This document shows, piece by piece, positions 1 to 7,978 of a DNA stretch of 64,000 bases (the stretch's first letter is position 1; the number at the start of each line of letters is the position of its first letter). Source of the DNA: Pseudomonadota bacterium (lineage in GTDB: Bacteria; Pseudomonadota; Alphaproteobacteria; Acetobacterales; Acetobacteraceae); the NCBI GenBank assembly GCA_021805545.1, contig JAJZFB010000081.1, positions 1 through 64,000 on the forward strand, read 5' to 3'. The position numbers and the translations under genes were made by a program. The notes under the pieces are model-generated. The model was not told where the DNA came from. It worked only from the letters and a program-made list of their open reading frames with translations, and made no database searches.

Positions 1-217
1 CGAGGAAGACGACCTCATCATCCACGGCACCGGCGCTCTTCCCGGCGGCGGGCTGGTGGAAACCCATATGGACCACCGCCTGGCCATGAGCGCGCTGGTG
101 CTGGGGCAGATTACCAAGGAACCGGTGAGCATCGACGATGCGCGCTTTATCGACACCTCCTTCCCCGGCTTCCTGCGCCTGATGCGCGGCCTTGGCGCGC
201 GCATGGAGGCGGCATGA
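1..217 (+). CDS. aroA: 3-phosphoshikimate 1-carboxyvinyltransferase (EPSP synthase), C-terminal fragment
   Basis: This is the last 71 codons of a gene that begins before the window. The reading frame starts at base 2 and ends with TGA at 215-217. The fragment carries the C-terminal EPSP synthase signature THMDHRLAMS, followed by a hydrophobic helix and the ending FIDTSFPGFLRLM. The enzyme joins PEP to shikimate-3-phosphate in aromatic amino acid synthesis in the cytoplasm. The stop overlaps the cmk start (ATGA), and aroA-cmk is a common alphaproteobacterial pair, which supports the assignment. Confidence 0.93.
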   Translation, partial: EEDDLIIHGTGALPGGGLVETHMDHRLAMSALVLGQITKEPVSIDDARFIDTSFPGFLRLMRGLGARMEAA

Positions 218-837
218 TTATCGCCATCGACGGGCCGGCGGCGGCGGGCAAGGGCACACTGGCCAAGCGCATCGCCACGGCGCTGAACCTGCCTTATTTG
301 GACACTGGCATTTTGTACCGCGCCACCGCCAAGCGCGTGCTGGAGGCAGGGCAAGACCCGGATGACGTGCAAGCCGCCCTGGCGGCGGCTCAGGCGCTGG
401 GGGCCGAGGATTTGAAGCGCACAGATTTACGCGATGCAGCAACCTCGAAAGCCGCGAGCCAGGTTGCCTCGATTCCACAAGTGCGCCAGGCGCTGCTCGA
501 TTTTCAGCGCCATTTCGGTAACAGCCATGGCGCGGTACTCGATGGCCGCGACATTGGCACGATTATTTTCCCGCATGCGGATGTAAAACTTTTTGTCACC
601 GCCAGCGTGGAGGCACGCGCGGAACGGCGGTATAAGGAATTTCTCGCGAAGGGCGAGGCCGTGGGTCTGGCCGAGGTCATTGCCGATGTGCATGCGCGTG
701 ACGAGGCCGACCGCACCCGCGCCGCCGCACCGTTGATGATGGCGATGGACGCGGAGCTGATCGACACGACAAGCATGGATGCCAGCACAGCCTTTGCTCG
801 CGCCCTGGAAGTGATCCGGAAAAAAACAAGCCGGTAA
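214..837 (+). CDS. cmk: Cytidylate kinase
   Basis: This 207-residue protein is the normal length for bacterial CMP/dCMP kinase, which uses ATP to phosphorylate CMP and dCMP. The P-loop GPAAAGKGT lies at residues 7-15, the substrate motif DTGILYR at 30-36 and the family motif DGRDIGT at 110-116. The ATG overlaps the aroA stop by four bases, so the two are translationally coupled. In many alphaproteobacteria rpsA follows cmk; here a promoter, a long leader and a Hint-domain gene follow instead. Confidence 0.97.
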   Translation: MIIAIDGPAAAGKGTLAKRIATALNLPYLDTGILYRATAKRVLEAGQDPDDVQAALAAAQALGAEDLKRTDLRDAATSKAASQVASIPQVRQALLDFQRHFGNSHGAVLDGRDIGTIIFPHADVKLFVTASVEARAERRYKEFLAKGEAVGLAEVIADVHARDEADRTRAAAPLMMAMDAELIDTTSMDASTAFARALEVIRKKTSR

Positions 838-1251
838 AATATTTAACGCGCTTAAGTCAAATAGTACGTTGACAAACAATATGGTTAATTTATCCTGCAA
901 CTCAAAGTTAAGCAGAGTTAAAGGAGAATCGTCCCTGCCAAGACCATTCTTTGCTAAAAGCGATTCCTGGCGGCTTGCCGCGCGTAAAGCGAAGTACGCA
1001 AACTATCCTGCCAAATCCACCATGCTGCGGCGCCGCGGTTAGCATGCTCCTGCGGCAATTTGCAGCAAAACCGCAATGCCTGCGGCCATCATTCAGGCAA
1101 AACCATAATCGCTCCGGAAATGCCCGGGTGTACCGGGTATGACCGCCCTGGGCACGGTCATATCCATCAGGCGCTGCCAAAAGCTGTGTACCGCAACCTG
1201 CTTGCGCGCCTCATGCCCAGATGAAAATAGCGGCTTGCAGAGGTACTCCAC
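838..1251 (+). other. Gene-free leader region upstream of the Hint gene
   Basis: I recognise no gene here. The stretch holds the promoter at 869-896 and several potential RNA hairpins: GCGGCGCCGC near 1027-1036, CCCGG/CCGGG around 1122-1137, and an exact TATGACCG/CGGTCATA stem at 1138-1162. A strong Shine-Dalgarno-like AAGGAG at 921-926 is not followed by ATG, GTG or TTG; a CTG lies eight bases further on. Reading 881-1042 from ATG gives a 53-codon frame of unknown reality. Confidence 0.4.
869..896 (+). promoter_or_regulatory. Sigma-70-type promoter ahead of the Hint gene
   Basis: TTGACA at 869-874 and TATCCT at 891-896 are separated by 16 bases, in an AT-rich patch just after cmk. Transcription would start near 903, giving a leader of about 350 bases before the Hint gene. 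A TTAACCAT-type site on the minus strand (881-893) overlaps the spacer and the -10 box, so a regulator bound there could block or modulate the promoter. Confidence 0.45.
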
Positions 1252-3372
1252 TTGAGTAGCACCATTACCGGCACAGTCACCGCGCTCATAACCCCCGGTA
1301 GCGGGGGGTATGCGGCCAGCCTGACCATCAGCCAAACTGGTGCCGCCCTGGGTACGCCAACCGCGGTTGCAGCCTTGAACTTGGGCGCCGATGTGACGAA
1401 TTTCGGGCAGATCGGCGGCGAAGTCTTTCTGTATCTCGATAGCACGCTTAACAATTTTGGCGATGTCAGCAGCAGCACAACCGGCGTGCTTGCCGACAGC
1501 AACGGCACTGTTGCAAATAGCGGCACAATTATTGGCGGAACGGTTGGCGTCGCGCTCAACAGCGCCGGCAGCGCCGTCAACTCAGGCCTGGTTCAGGGCG
1601 GCAATATTGGGCTGTATGCGAATTCCGGCGGGTATGTGCTGAATACTGGTACTATTCTGCAAGCAAATTTCACGAGTGGCTTCCAGCAGTTGGGGATGTA
1701 TCTGAAGGGAGCGGCTCTCAACAACACTGGCGTCATATCCGGTTTGTACGGCCTGCAGGTACAAAACAGCAGCGTCGTGAACAGCGGCACAATCGAGGGG
1801 CAAAGTGCCGCCATCATCGCCCTCGGCGGCAGCGGCATACTCCTTAATACCGGAAAAATCACCAGCAGCCGCGAGGCCATTTATACTTCCGGCGTAGCCG
1901 TCAACAATGCTGGTACAATCAACGCGCTTGTCTACGGTATAAAGGCCACGGGCCAGGAACAGATTATCAATTCTGGCAGCCTTTATGGAAACAATCGCGC
2001 CATCAGCCTGCGGGACGGCGGAGCCATAATCAATTCCGGTACAATAGATGGCAGCCAAGACGCCATACTGAACACAAATACCAGCCTCGGCCTTACCCTT
2101 ACGGCCGAATCAGGAGCCAAATTCATCGGCTTGGTACAAGATTCTAGCGGCCTGGGCGAGCTAATCTTGGGGAGCTCGGGCACGGGCACCAGCACCCTCA
2201 ACATGGGCGGCAACTTCAGCGGCTTCTCGCAAATTTCTTTTAGCGCCAACTCAACATGGACGCTGGAGGGCAACGTCCAGGAACTTGCCAGCGGCCAGAC
2301 CATCAGCGGTTTCAACCAGAGTGACAAGATCGTCCTGACTGGTTTTTCCACAAGCTCGGAAACATTTATCAGCGGCACCGGGCTTATTCTGTCTAACGGC
2401 ACGAGCAATGAAACCGTGGATATAGCCGGAAGTTTTTCGGCTTATATACCAAGCGTTACGACCATCGCGGGTAATCGCGTGATCGATCTGGCCCCCGCCC
2501 CATGCTTCTGCGCCGGCACGCGCATCGCCACGGCGCGCGGCAATGTGCCTGTGGAAAAGCTGCGCGCGGGCGATTTGGTGAAAACCGCAACACAAGGGTT
2601 TCAGCCCATACTCTGGATTGGCCGCCGCGGCTATGATGGGCGCATGATTACCGGTAACCATCTCGCCCTGCCGGTAAAAATCCGCCGCCATGCTTTTGCG
2701 CGTAACGTGCCATCGCGTGACCTTTATCTTTCGCCCGATCATTCCTTGTGCGAGGGCGGTGTGCTGGCGCATGCGTGGCGCTTCATCAATGGCGTGTCAA
2801 TCACGCAGGCGCAGAATGCCGCGGTGGTTGAATATTACAATATCGAACTGGAAAACCATGCGGTGATTTTTGCTGAAAATACGCCCGTGGAAAGCTATCT
2901 CGACACCGGATGCCGCAACCGTTTCCAGAATGCGCACACCGCCCCTGCCCGCGCCGCCACCACACAGGCACCATGCCTGCCACGGGTGGAGGATGGTTAT
3001 TATTTAGCCAGGCTGCAAGCGCGCATCAATGCGCGCGCAGGCATTGTTTGCCCCCAGGCCAGCAACGGGCCATTACGGGGAAATATCGACACGGTTGGAC
3101 TAGCATTGAGCGGCTGGGCGCAGGATGAAGCCGCGCCGGAGGCGGCGGTGGAACTGGAACTGCACGGCAACGGGCGAATTCTGGCCCGTTTTCTCGCCAA
3201 CCGCTACCGGGCCGATCTGCGGCGCGCCGGGCTTGGCTCCGGCTGCCATGCGTTTCAGCTAACACCGCCGCCATGGCAAGGGGCCATAACAATACGGCGC
3301 GCAGCTGATGGCGCTGTGCTCGGCGGTTCAGGACTGGATTGCCGCCAGCCGCGCCAGAAAACCGCCGCGTGA
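1252..3372 (+). CDS. Beta-repeat protein with Hint (hedgehog/intein-type) domain
   Basis: This is a 706-residue protein. Residues about 30-275 are degenerate repeats built on N-(S/A/T)-G-T-I and N-T-G-x-I, typical of right-handed beta-helix surface proteins. Residues 418-560 form a Hint_2-type domain: it starts CFCAGTRIATARG, contains VEKLRAGDLV and LSPDHSLC, and ends ENTPVESYLDTG. Residues about 605-700 form a small beta domain (LSGWAQDEAAPEA, then NRYRADLRRAG). TTG at 1252 is the only start after an in-frame stop at 1222 and has AGAGG upstream. There is no signal peptide or membrane segment, so export by a leaderless route such as type I secretion is possible but unproven. The Hint domain may process the protein autocatalytically; no intein partner half is visible. 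Confidence 0.85.
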   Translation: MSSTITGTVTALITPGSGGYAASLTISQTGAALGTPTAVAALNLGADVTNFGQIGGEVFLYLDSTLNNFGDVSSSTTGVLADSNGTVANSGTIIGGTVGVALNSAGSAVNSGLVQGGNIGLYANSGGYVLNTGTILQANFTSGFQQLGMYLKGAALNNTGVISGLYGLQVQNSSVVNSGTIEGQSAAIIALGGSGILLNTGKITSSREAIYTSGVAVNNAGTINALVYGIKATGQEQIINSGSLYGNNRAISLRDGGAIINSGTIDGSQDAILNTNTSLGLTLTAESGAKFIGLVQDSSGLGELILGSSGTGTSTLNMGGNFSGFSQISFSANSTWTLEGNVQELASGQTISGFNQSDKIVLTGFSTSSETFISGTGLILSNGTSNETVDIAGSFSAYIPSVTTIAGNRVIDLAPAPCFCAGTRIATARGNVPVEKLRAGDLVKTATQGFQPILWIGRRGYDGRMITGNHLALPVKIRRHAFARNVPSRDLYLSPDHSLCEGGVLAHAWRFINGVSITQAQNAAVVEYYNIELENHAVIFAENTPVESYLDTGCRNRFQNAHTAPARAATTQAPCLPRVEDGYYLARLQARINARAGIVCPQASNGPLRGNIDTVGLALSGWAQDEAAPEAAVELELHGNGRILARFLANRYRADLRRAGLGSGCHAFQLTPPPWQGAITIRRAADGAVLGGSGLDCRQPRQKTAA

Positions 3373-3387
3373 TCGCCGCGCGGCGAT
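3372..3387. other. Perfect 16-bp palindrome between convergent genes
   Basis: ATCGCCGCGCGGCGAT begins at the last base of the Hint gene stop codon and is its own reverse complement. It lies between two convergent genes, where a terminator is expected, but neither side has a T-tract. It may slow or terminate transcription, or it may be chance in GC-rich DNA. Confidence 0.3.
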
Positions 3388-3438
3388 GAGTGGCGGTGGC
3401 CTTGTCCACGCACCACCCATGTGGCTTAACCGCAAGGC

Positions 3439-4875
3439 CTACAAACTGGCCTGAGACACGAACTTGGTCACCAAATAAGGCTCAAGCCCTTCTGCGCCAC
3501 CTTCAGAGCCATAGCCGCTATCCTTCAAGCCGCCAAACGGCGTCTCGGTAAGGGCCAGGCCATGGTGGTTAATACCCACCATACCGGCTTCAATGGCTGC
3601 GCCCACTGCGGTAGCCGTGGTGTTGCTGCTGGTAAAAGCATAGGCGGCCAAGCCATATTCCAGCCGGTTGGCTTCCGCCACAGCTTCATCAAACGTGCTG
3701 AATGGCAGTATCAGCGCGAGCGGGCCAAACGGTTCCTCATGCAGCACGCGGGCATTGGCGGGAATGTCGGTCAGCACCGTGGGCTGAAAGAAATAGCCGT
3801 TATTGCCGGCGCGCTGCCCACCCGTGCGCAGCTTGGCACCCTTACCCACCGCATCGGCCACAAAACTTTCCATGGCGGCCACACGGCGGCCATTGGCCAG
3901 CGGCCCCATGGTGGTGCCATCGGCCTGCCCGTCGCCCAGTTTCAGGGCTTCCGCCTTGGCCACGAATTTCCGCACAAACGGCTCATACACCCCGTCTTGT
4001 ACCAGCAAGCGCGTGGGGGCGATGCACACCTGCCCGGCATTGCGGAATTTGTTGGCGGCCAGCACATTCACCGCCACGTCCAAATCGGCATCGTTAAACA
4101 CCAGCGCGGGGGCATGGCCGCCCAGCTCCATCGTCACGCGCTTCATGTGCAACCCCGCGAGCGCGGCCAGGTGCTTGCCAACGGCGGTGGAGCCGGTGAA
4201 CGAGATTTTGCGTACCACAGGATGCGGAATGAGGTATTCCGAGATTTCCGCGGGCACGCCAAACACAAGCTGCACCACGCCCGCGGGGATTCCCGCATCC
4301 ACATAGGCGCGCACCAGTTCGGCACAGGCAGCCGGGGTTTCTTCCGGCCCTTTCAAAATAAACGAGCACCCGGCGGCAAGTGCTGCGGAAATTTTGCGCA
4401 CCGCCTGGCTCATGGGGAAATTCCAGGGCGTGAACCCCGCCACAACACCAACAGGCTCGCGGAGCGAAAGCTGGTACACACCCGGGCTACGCGCCGGAAT
4501 AACGCGGCCATAGGCCCGGCGGCCTTCCTCGGCAAACCACTCGATAACATCGGCGGACCCGGCAATCTCGGCACGCGACTCGGCCAGCGGCTTGCCCTGT
4601 TCCATGGTCAGCAGCCGGGCAATATCCTCGGCGCGCGCGCGTAGCATTTCCGCTGCCTTGCGCAGCAGCTTGCTGCGCTCATAGGCCGGCATTTTGCGCC
4701 ACACGGCAAAGCCCTTGGCCGCATGGTCCAGCGCCTCGTCCAAATCTTCCCTCGAGGCATGGGCGAGCTTGCCAATCACCTCCTCGGTGGCGGGGTTGAC
4801 AACATCGATTGTCCGCCCGCCTGTTGCCGCGCGCCATTTGCCGCCAACATGCAGCAACACATCTTTATACATCAT
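3439..4875 (-). CDS. NAD(P)-dependent semialdehyde dehydrogenase (GabD-like)
   Basis: The 478-residue protein belongs to the aldehyde dehydrogenase superfamily and most resembles succinate-semialdehyde dehydrogenases. Visible motifs are FTPWNFP (148-154), FTGST, the general base Glu250 in MELGGHAP and the nucleophile Cys284 in FRNAGQVC. Two adjacent ATGs (4875 and 4872) follow AAGGA at 4-7 bases; a longer frame from a TTG at 4920 would overlap the upstream gene and lacks such a site. It lies seven bases after the aminotransferase gene, so the pair probably converts an omega-amino acid to a semialdehyde and then to an acid, as in GABA or beta-alanine breakdown. The exact substrate cannot be read from the sequence. 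Confidence 0.85.
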   Translation of the reverse strand: MMYKDVLLHVGGKWRAATGGRTIDVVNPATEEVIGKLAHASREDLDEALDHAAKGFAVWRKMPAYERSKLLRKAAEMLRARAEDIARLLTMEQGKPLAESRAEIAGSADVIEWFAEEGRRAYGRVIPARSPGVYQLSLREPVGVVAGFTPWNFPMSQAVRKISAALAAGCSFILKGPEETPAACAELVRAYVDAGIPAGVVQLVFGVPAEISEYLIPHPVVRKISFTGSTAVGKHLAALAGLHMKRVTMELGGHAPALVFNDADLDVAVNVLAANKFRNAGQVCIAPTRLLVQDGVYEPFVRKFVAKAEALKLGDGQADGTTMGPLANGRRVAAMESFVADAVGKGAKLRTGGQRAGNNGYFFQPTVLTDIPANARVLHEEPFGPLALILPFSTFDEAVAEANRLEYGLAAYAFTSSNTTATAVGAAIEAGMVGINHHGLALTETPFGGLKDSGYGSEGGAEGLEPYLVTKFVSQASL

Positions 4876-4882
4876 GAAATCC

Positions 4883-6208
4883 TTAAGCCGTCTCTTTGAT
4901 GAGTTTACGGATGATATCAATCATCTTGCTTATTTCATCCGCCGTGGCGGCAAAGGGCGGCGCAAGCACAATGGAATCGCCAGCGGCGCGCATCACCAGC
5001 CCTTCCTCGAAACCACGGCGCAAAATCTTGAAGCCGCGCTCGCCAGGCTTGCCGGCCGGCGCCAGCTCCACCGCGCCCAGCAGGCCAAAGCCACGCGTGT
5101 CCACCACACCATCCACGCCCTTGAACGCGCCAATCTGCTCCAGAAAAGCAGGCGCCAGAGAGCGGACACGCGCGAACACGTCCTCATCGCGGTAGATTTT
5201 CAGCGTGGCCAGGGCAGCCGCGCAGGCCACCGGATGCGCTGTATAGGTATAGCCGTGATAAAACTCCACGCCATCCGGCGGCGCCGCGTCCAGAATCGTC
5301 TGCTGAATATCCTCGCGCACCGCCACGGCGGCCATGGGAATCACCCCATTGGTCAGCGCCTTCGCCATGGTCATAATATCGGGCACCACCCCAAACGTTT
5401 CAGCCGCGAAGGCCTGGCCGGTGCGGCCAAAACCGGTGATAACCTCGTCGAAGATCAGCAAAATGCCATGTTTGGTACAAATCTCGCGCAGGCGCTTCAG
5501 GTAGCCCTTGGGCGGCACCAGAATACCCGTGGACCCGGCAATGGGCTCGACAATGCAGGCGGCAATCGTATCCGCGCCGTGCAGATTGACGAAGCGCTCC
5601 AGGTCGTCCGCCAGATCGGCGCCATGACCTCCCTCGCCCATCTGGAAATAATTTTCCTTGATGTGCGTGTGGCGCAAATGCGCGACTCCGGGCAGGCCAA
5701 CTCCGAAGGCTTTGCGGTTATTCACCATGCCGCCCACGGACCAGCCGCCAAAATTCACGCCATGGTAACCGCGCTCGCGGCCAATAAAACGCATCCGCGC
5801 GCCTTCGCCACGCACACGATGATATTGCAGCGCCACCTTCAACGCCGTTTCCACGGCTTCGGAGCCGGAATTGGCGAACATGATCCGGTTAAGGCCGCTG
5901 GGGAGCATCTGCGCCATTTCGGTAGCCAGACGGAAGGCGGATGGCACCCCATATTGAAAAGGCGGCGCGTAATCCAGCTCCTCTAATTGCTTGGTAATGG
6001 CCTCGCGAATCTCACGGCGCCCATGGCCCAGCGGAATGCAGTACAGGCCCGACGACCCATCCAGCAGCTTCTCGCCACGCGTGTTATAATAATAAACACC
6101 CTCGGCGCGGGTGATAATACGCGGCTGCTCCAAAAATTGCCGTGTCGCGGTAAAAGGCATCCATTGATGAACCAGAGGATCGTTACTTGGACGGGTGGCT
6201 AGGCTCAT
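4883..6208 (-). CDS. Class III omega-aminotransferase
   Basis: The 441-residue protein is a fold-type I PLP enzyme of the omega-amino acid:pyruvate transaminase group. It has NSGSEA (113-118, PLP phosphate), RGYHG near 146-150, FDEVITGFGRTG with the cofactor Asp254, and the Schiff-base Lys283 in MAKALTNG. The N-terminus (HQWMPFT, then GLYCIPLGHGR) matches beta-alanine/pyruvate aminotransferases. A good Shine-Dalgarno (AGGAG) precedes the ATG. It is the first gene of a two-gene minus-strand unit with a semialdehyde dehydrogenase. Possible substrates include beta-alanine, GABA and other terminal amines. Confidence 0.86.
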   Translation of the reverse strand: MSLATRPSNDPLVHQWMPFTATRQFLEQPRIITRAEGVYYYNTRGEKLLDGSSGLYCIPLGHGRREIREAITKQLEELDYAPPFQYGVPSAFRLATEMAQMLPSGLNRIMFANSGSEAVETALKVALQYHRVRGEGARMRFIGRERGYHGVNFGGWSVGGMVNNRKAFGVGLPGVAHLRHTHIKENYFQMGEGGHGADLADDLERFVNLHGADTIAACIVEPIAGSTGILVPPKGYLKRLREICTKHGILLIFDEVITGFGRTGQAFAAETFGVVPDIMTMAKALTNGVIPMAAVAVREDIQQTILDAAPPDGVEFYHGYTYTAHPVACAAALATLKIYRDEDVFARVRSLAPAFLEQIGAFKGVDGVVDTRGFGLLGAVELAPAGKPGERGFKILRRGFEEGLVMRAAGDSIVLAPPFAATADEISKMIDIIRKLIKETA

Positions 6209-6309
6209 TGTTGCGCTCCTTTAGATGCCTGGGCAGTTTACTATTTTAAACGTTTTTGACCAGAACTTTCTTTGAGAACCGGCATGCGGGGGCGTCATGG
6301 CGGAGCACG

Positions 6310-6325
6310 GTTAAAAATACTTAAC
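6310..6325. promoter_or_regulatory. GTTAA-N6-TTAAC inverted repeat
   Basis: GTTAA, six bases, then TTAAC forms an exact inverted repeat between the divergent aminotransferase and 6509 genes. The same pattern occurs at 34199-34214 ahead of the XRE regulator. It resembles a CtrA box but with a 6-base rather than the canonical 7-base spacer, so the factor is uncertain. Confidence 0.35.
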
Positions 6326-6438
6326 GGACACCCTTTTGGCAACCGGCCTCATTCACCGCAGCCCCCGTGCGCCACACCGCGCGGTTTAGCCAGGCAGGGC
6401 GTAATTGATACGGTGTCGCCCAGATTCCGTAAGCAAAA

Positions 6439-6457
6439 ATGTTTCGAATAGAAACAT
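6439..6457. promoter_or_regulatory. Operator-like inverted repeat ATGTTTC-N5-GAAACAT
   Basis: Two exact 7-base arms flank GAATA, placing half-site centres 12 bases apart. It lies 52 bases before the start of the 6509 gene, in the 300-base divergent region 6209-6508. That region holds only this site, the GTTAA repeat and an AAACGTTT palindrome at 6248-6255. This looks like a binding site for a dimeric repressor or activator; the regulator is unknown. Confidence 0.4.
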
Positions 6458-6508
6458 ATACTGGCGTTGACACATCATCCCGGCTAGGTTGTGCGCCGGA
6501 ATACGCAT

Positions 6509-7588
6509 GTGACTGACACGCACTTCATAAAACCAGAGCAAGGGCTTTGCTCCCCCGCCCAGGCGGCACAAATGGCCAGAGCGGGGCGGGTTATGCTGCT
6601 GGCCGGGTGCGAGGCCGACCTAGCCACAATACCAGCTGGTTGCTGGATTGGCGGCACTGTGGGGCATTTCGTTACCCCGCAAGGCAGCGTGGCGGCCCAA
6701 GGGACGATTTTTTTTACCGACTTCACCGCCCTGACCAGCGGCGCCACATGGCGCAGCTTCGGCGCCGCGGATATTCACGAACTCGCGCAACATTACCCTG
6801 CCAATGGTTTTGCTCTGCTCATTCTGCCTGGCTTCTCGCGGCTGCTCAGCACAGTCGCGGGGCACATCATGGAGTTCGATGGGCTGTATAACGTACCGCT
6901 CATGGGCTGGGTGAGCGCCGTGGCCCTGAACGAGCCACCCGCAACACTGTCCGGGGAAACACCCAAGGTTTTTGCCGGCGGGCCTCAGGCTTTCGCTGAA
7001 CGCGCGGCTGTACTTTATGTCAGCCTGCCCGTGCAATATTTCGCCCAACTGCACATCGCCAATTTGTTCACCCCAGGCCAGGGGCCAGACATACGCTTCT
7101 TCCGGTCAGGCCAATACCACGCATATGATTGCATGATCGGCGGCACATCCGAAAATCTGGCGCGTTACATACAAAACCACGCAATAGATAAGCGCCTGCC
7201 GCTGGTAGCCGACCAGGACGGCGCACTGATCAATATGGCGATTCTGGCCCATGATACGAACGCGGGATGTGTTACGTTCCTTACCCCCGTATCTGCCTCT
7301 CTAACCTACCGGTTTGCCGAGGAAATACTGGATTACAGCGAGGAATTCGCACGCGCCGCGGCGGATGTGGAACTGCCCCATGCGGCACATGCCTGCGTCT
7401 GCGTGCTGCATTATTATTTTGCCAGCCAAACCGGCACGGCGAACAGCCACCAGCCCAGCATCACCCTGCCCATGACCTTCGGCCAGATTGCCTATACCAT
7501 CCTCAACCAGACACTCACCTGCCTCACCATTGCCCATAGCGAGGATTTTTTCGATGACCTGCCAGACGATCCGCCAATAGATGGATAA
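6509..7588 (+). CDS. Conserved-looking hypothetical protein
   Basis: I do not recognise this 359-residue protein. It is soluble, without signal peptide or clear membrane segments. It has a Gly-rich segment (CWIGGTVGHFV, then GTIFFTD) loosely reminiscent of FIST-type sensory domains, and a Cys/His-rich C-terminal part (HAAHACVCVLHYYF). Two GTG starts are possible, 6491 and 6509; I prefer 6509 because GGA sits eight bases before it. It overlaps the next gene by eight bases and so is probably cotranscribed with the DUF952 gene. An operator-like inverted repeat precedes it. Confidence 0.6.
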   Translation: MTDTHFIKPEQGLCSPAQAAQMARAGRVMLLAGCEADLATIPAGCWIGGTVGHFVTPQGSVAAQGTIFFTDFTALTSGATWRSFGAADIHELAQHYPANGFALLILPGFSRLLSTVAGHIMEFDGLYNVPLMGWVSAVALNEPPATLSGETPKVFAGGPQAFAERAAVLYVSLPVQYFAQLHIANLFTPGQGPDIRFFRSGQYHAYDCMIGGTSENLARYIQNHAIDKRLPLVADQDGALINMAILAHDTNAGCVTFLTPVSASLTYRFAEEILDYSEEFARAAADVELPHAAHACVCVLHYYFASQTGTANSHQPSITLPMTFGQIAYTILNQTLTCLTIAHSEDFFDDLPDDPPIDG

Positions 7589-7913
7589 AATGGCCTATAA
7601 AATACTGACCACGCCGCAATTCGCCGCGCTGCGCCAGGGGCAATTCCGGGGCGCGCCGGTGGATATTGCCGATGGCTATATCCACCTCTCCAGCGCGGCG
7701 CAGCTTGCCGGCACGGCGCGCAAACATTTTGCCGGGCAGGAAGGGCTTTTCGTGCTGGCAATCGGCCTTACGCGCCTGGGCAATGCCGTGCGCTGGGAGG
7801 CTTCACGCGGCGGGCAGCTATTTCCTCACCTATACGGCAGGCTTGGCATGGAGCATGTGCTGGCTCACACAACGCTGCGCTGGCAGGGCGATGAGGTGGT
7901 GCTACCCGCCTGA
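7581..7913 (+). CDS. DUF952 family protein
   Basis: The 110-residue protein matches the DUF952 pattern: an N-terminal (M)AYKILT strand, DGYIHLSSA in the first half, and HLYGRLGMEHV toward the C-terminus. The family is small, soluble and without a firmly assigned reaction. The ATG lies within the last codons of the 6509 gene (8-base overlap). The oxyR gene follows 65 bases later on the same strand. Confidence 0.8.
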   Translation: MDKMAYKILTTPQFAALRQGQFRGAPVDIADGYIHLSSAAQLAGTARKHFAGQEGLFVLAIGLTRLGNAVRWEASRGGQLFPHLYGRLGMEHVLAHTTLRWQGDEVVLPA

Positions 7914-7978
7914 CATATTTGCCAGGGTTTCTTAATCGGCCTAACCAATCGTTTTCGCTCACTTCAGCGGATTTACCG

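Noticed and set aside
951-1142. 63-codon frame in the leader of the Hint gene
   Set aside because: It has a non-ATG-poor context, no ribosome binding site, and overlaps predicted hairpins; composition is not that of the neighbouring genes.
3562-5986. Long plus-strand frames (about 360 and 430 codons) over the dehydrogenase and aminotransferase
   Set aside because: Both are antisense to clear enzyme genes and have no recognisable domain or ribosome binding site.
6467-6495. TTGACA before the 6509 gene as a promoter
   Set aside because: No acceptable -10 hexamer lies 15-19 bases downstream, and the start codon would be too close.
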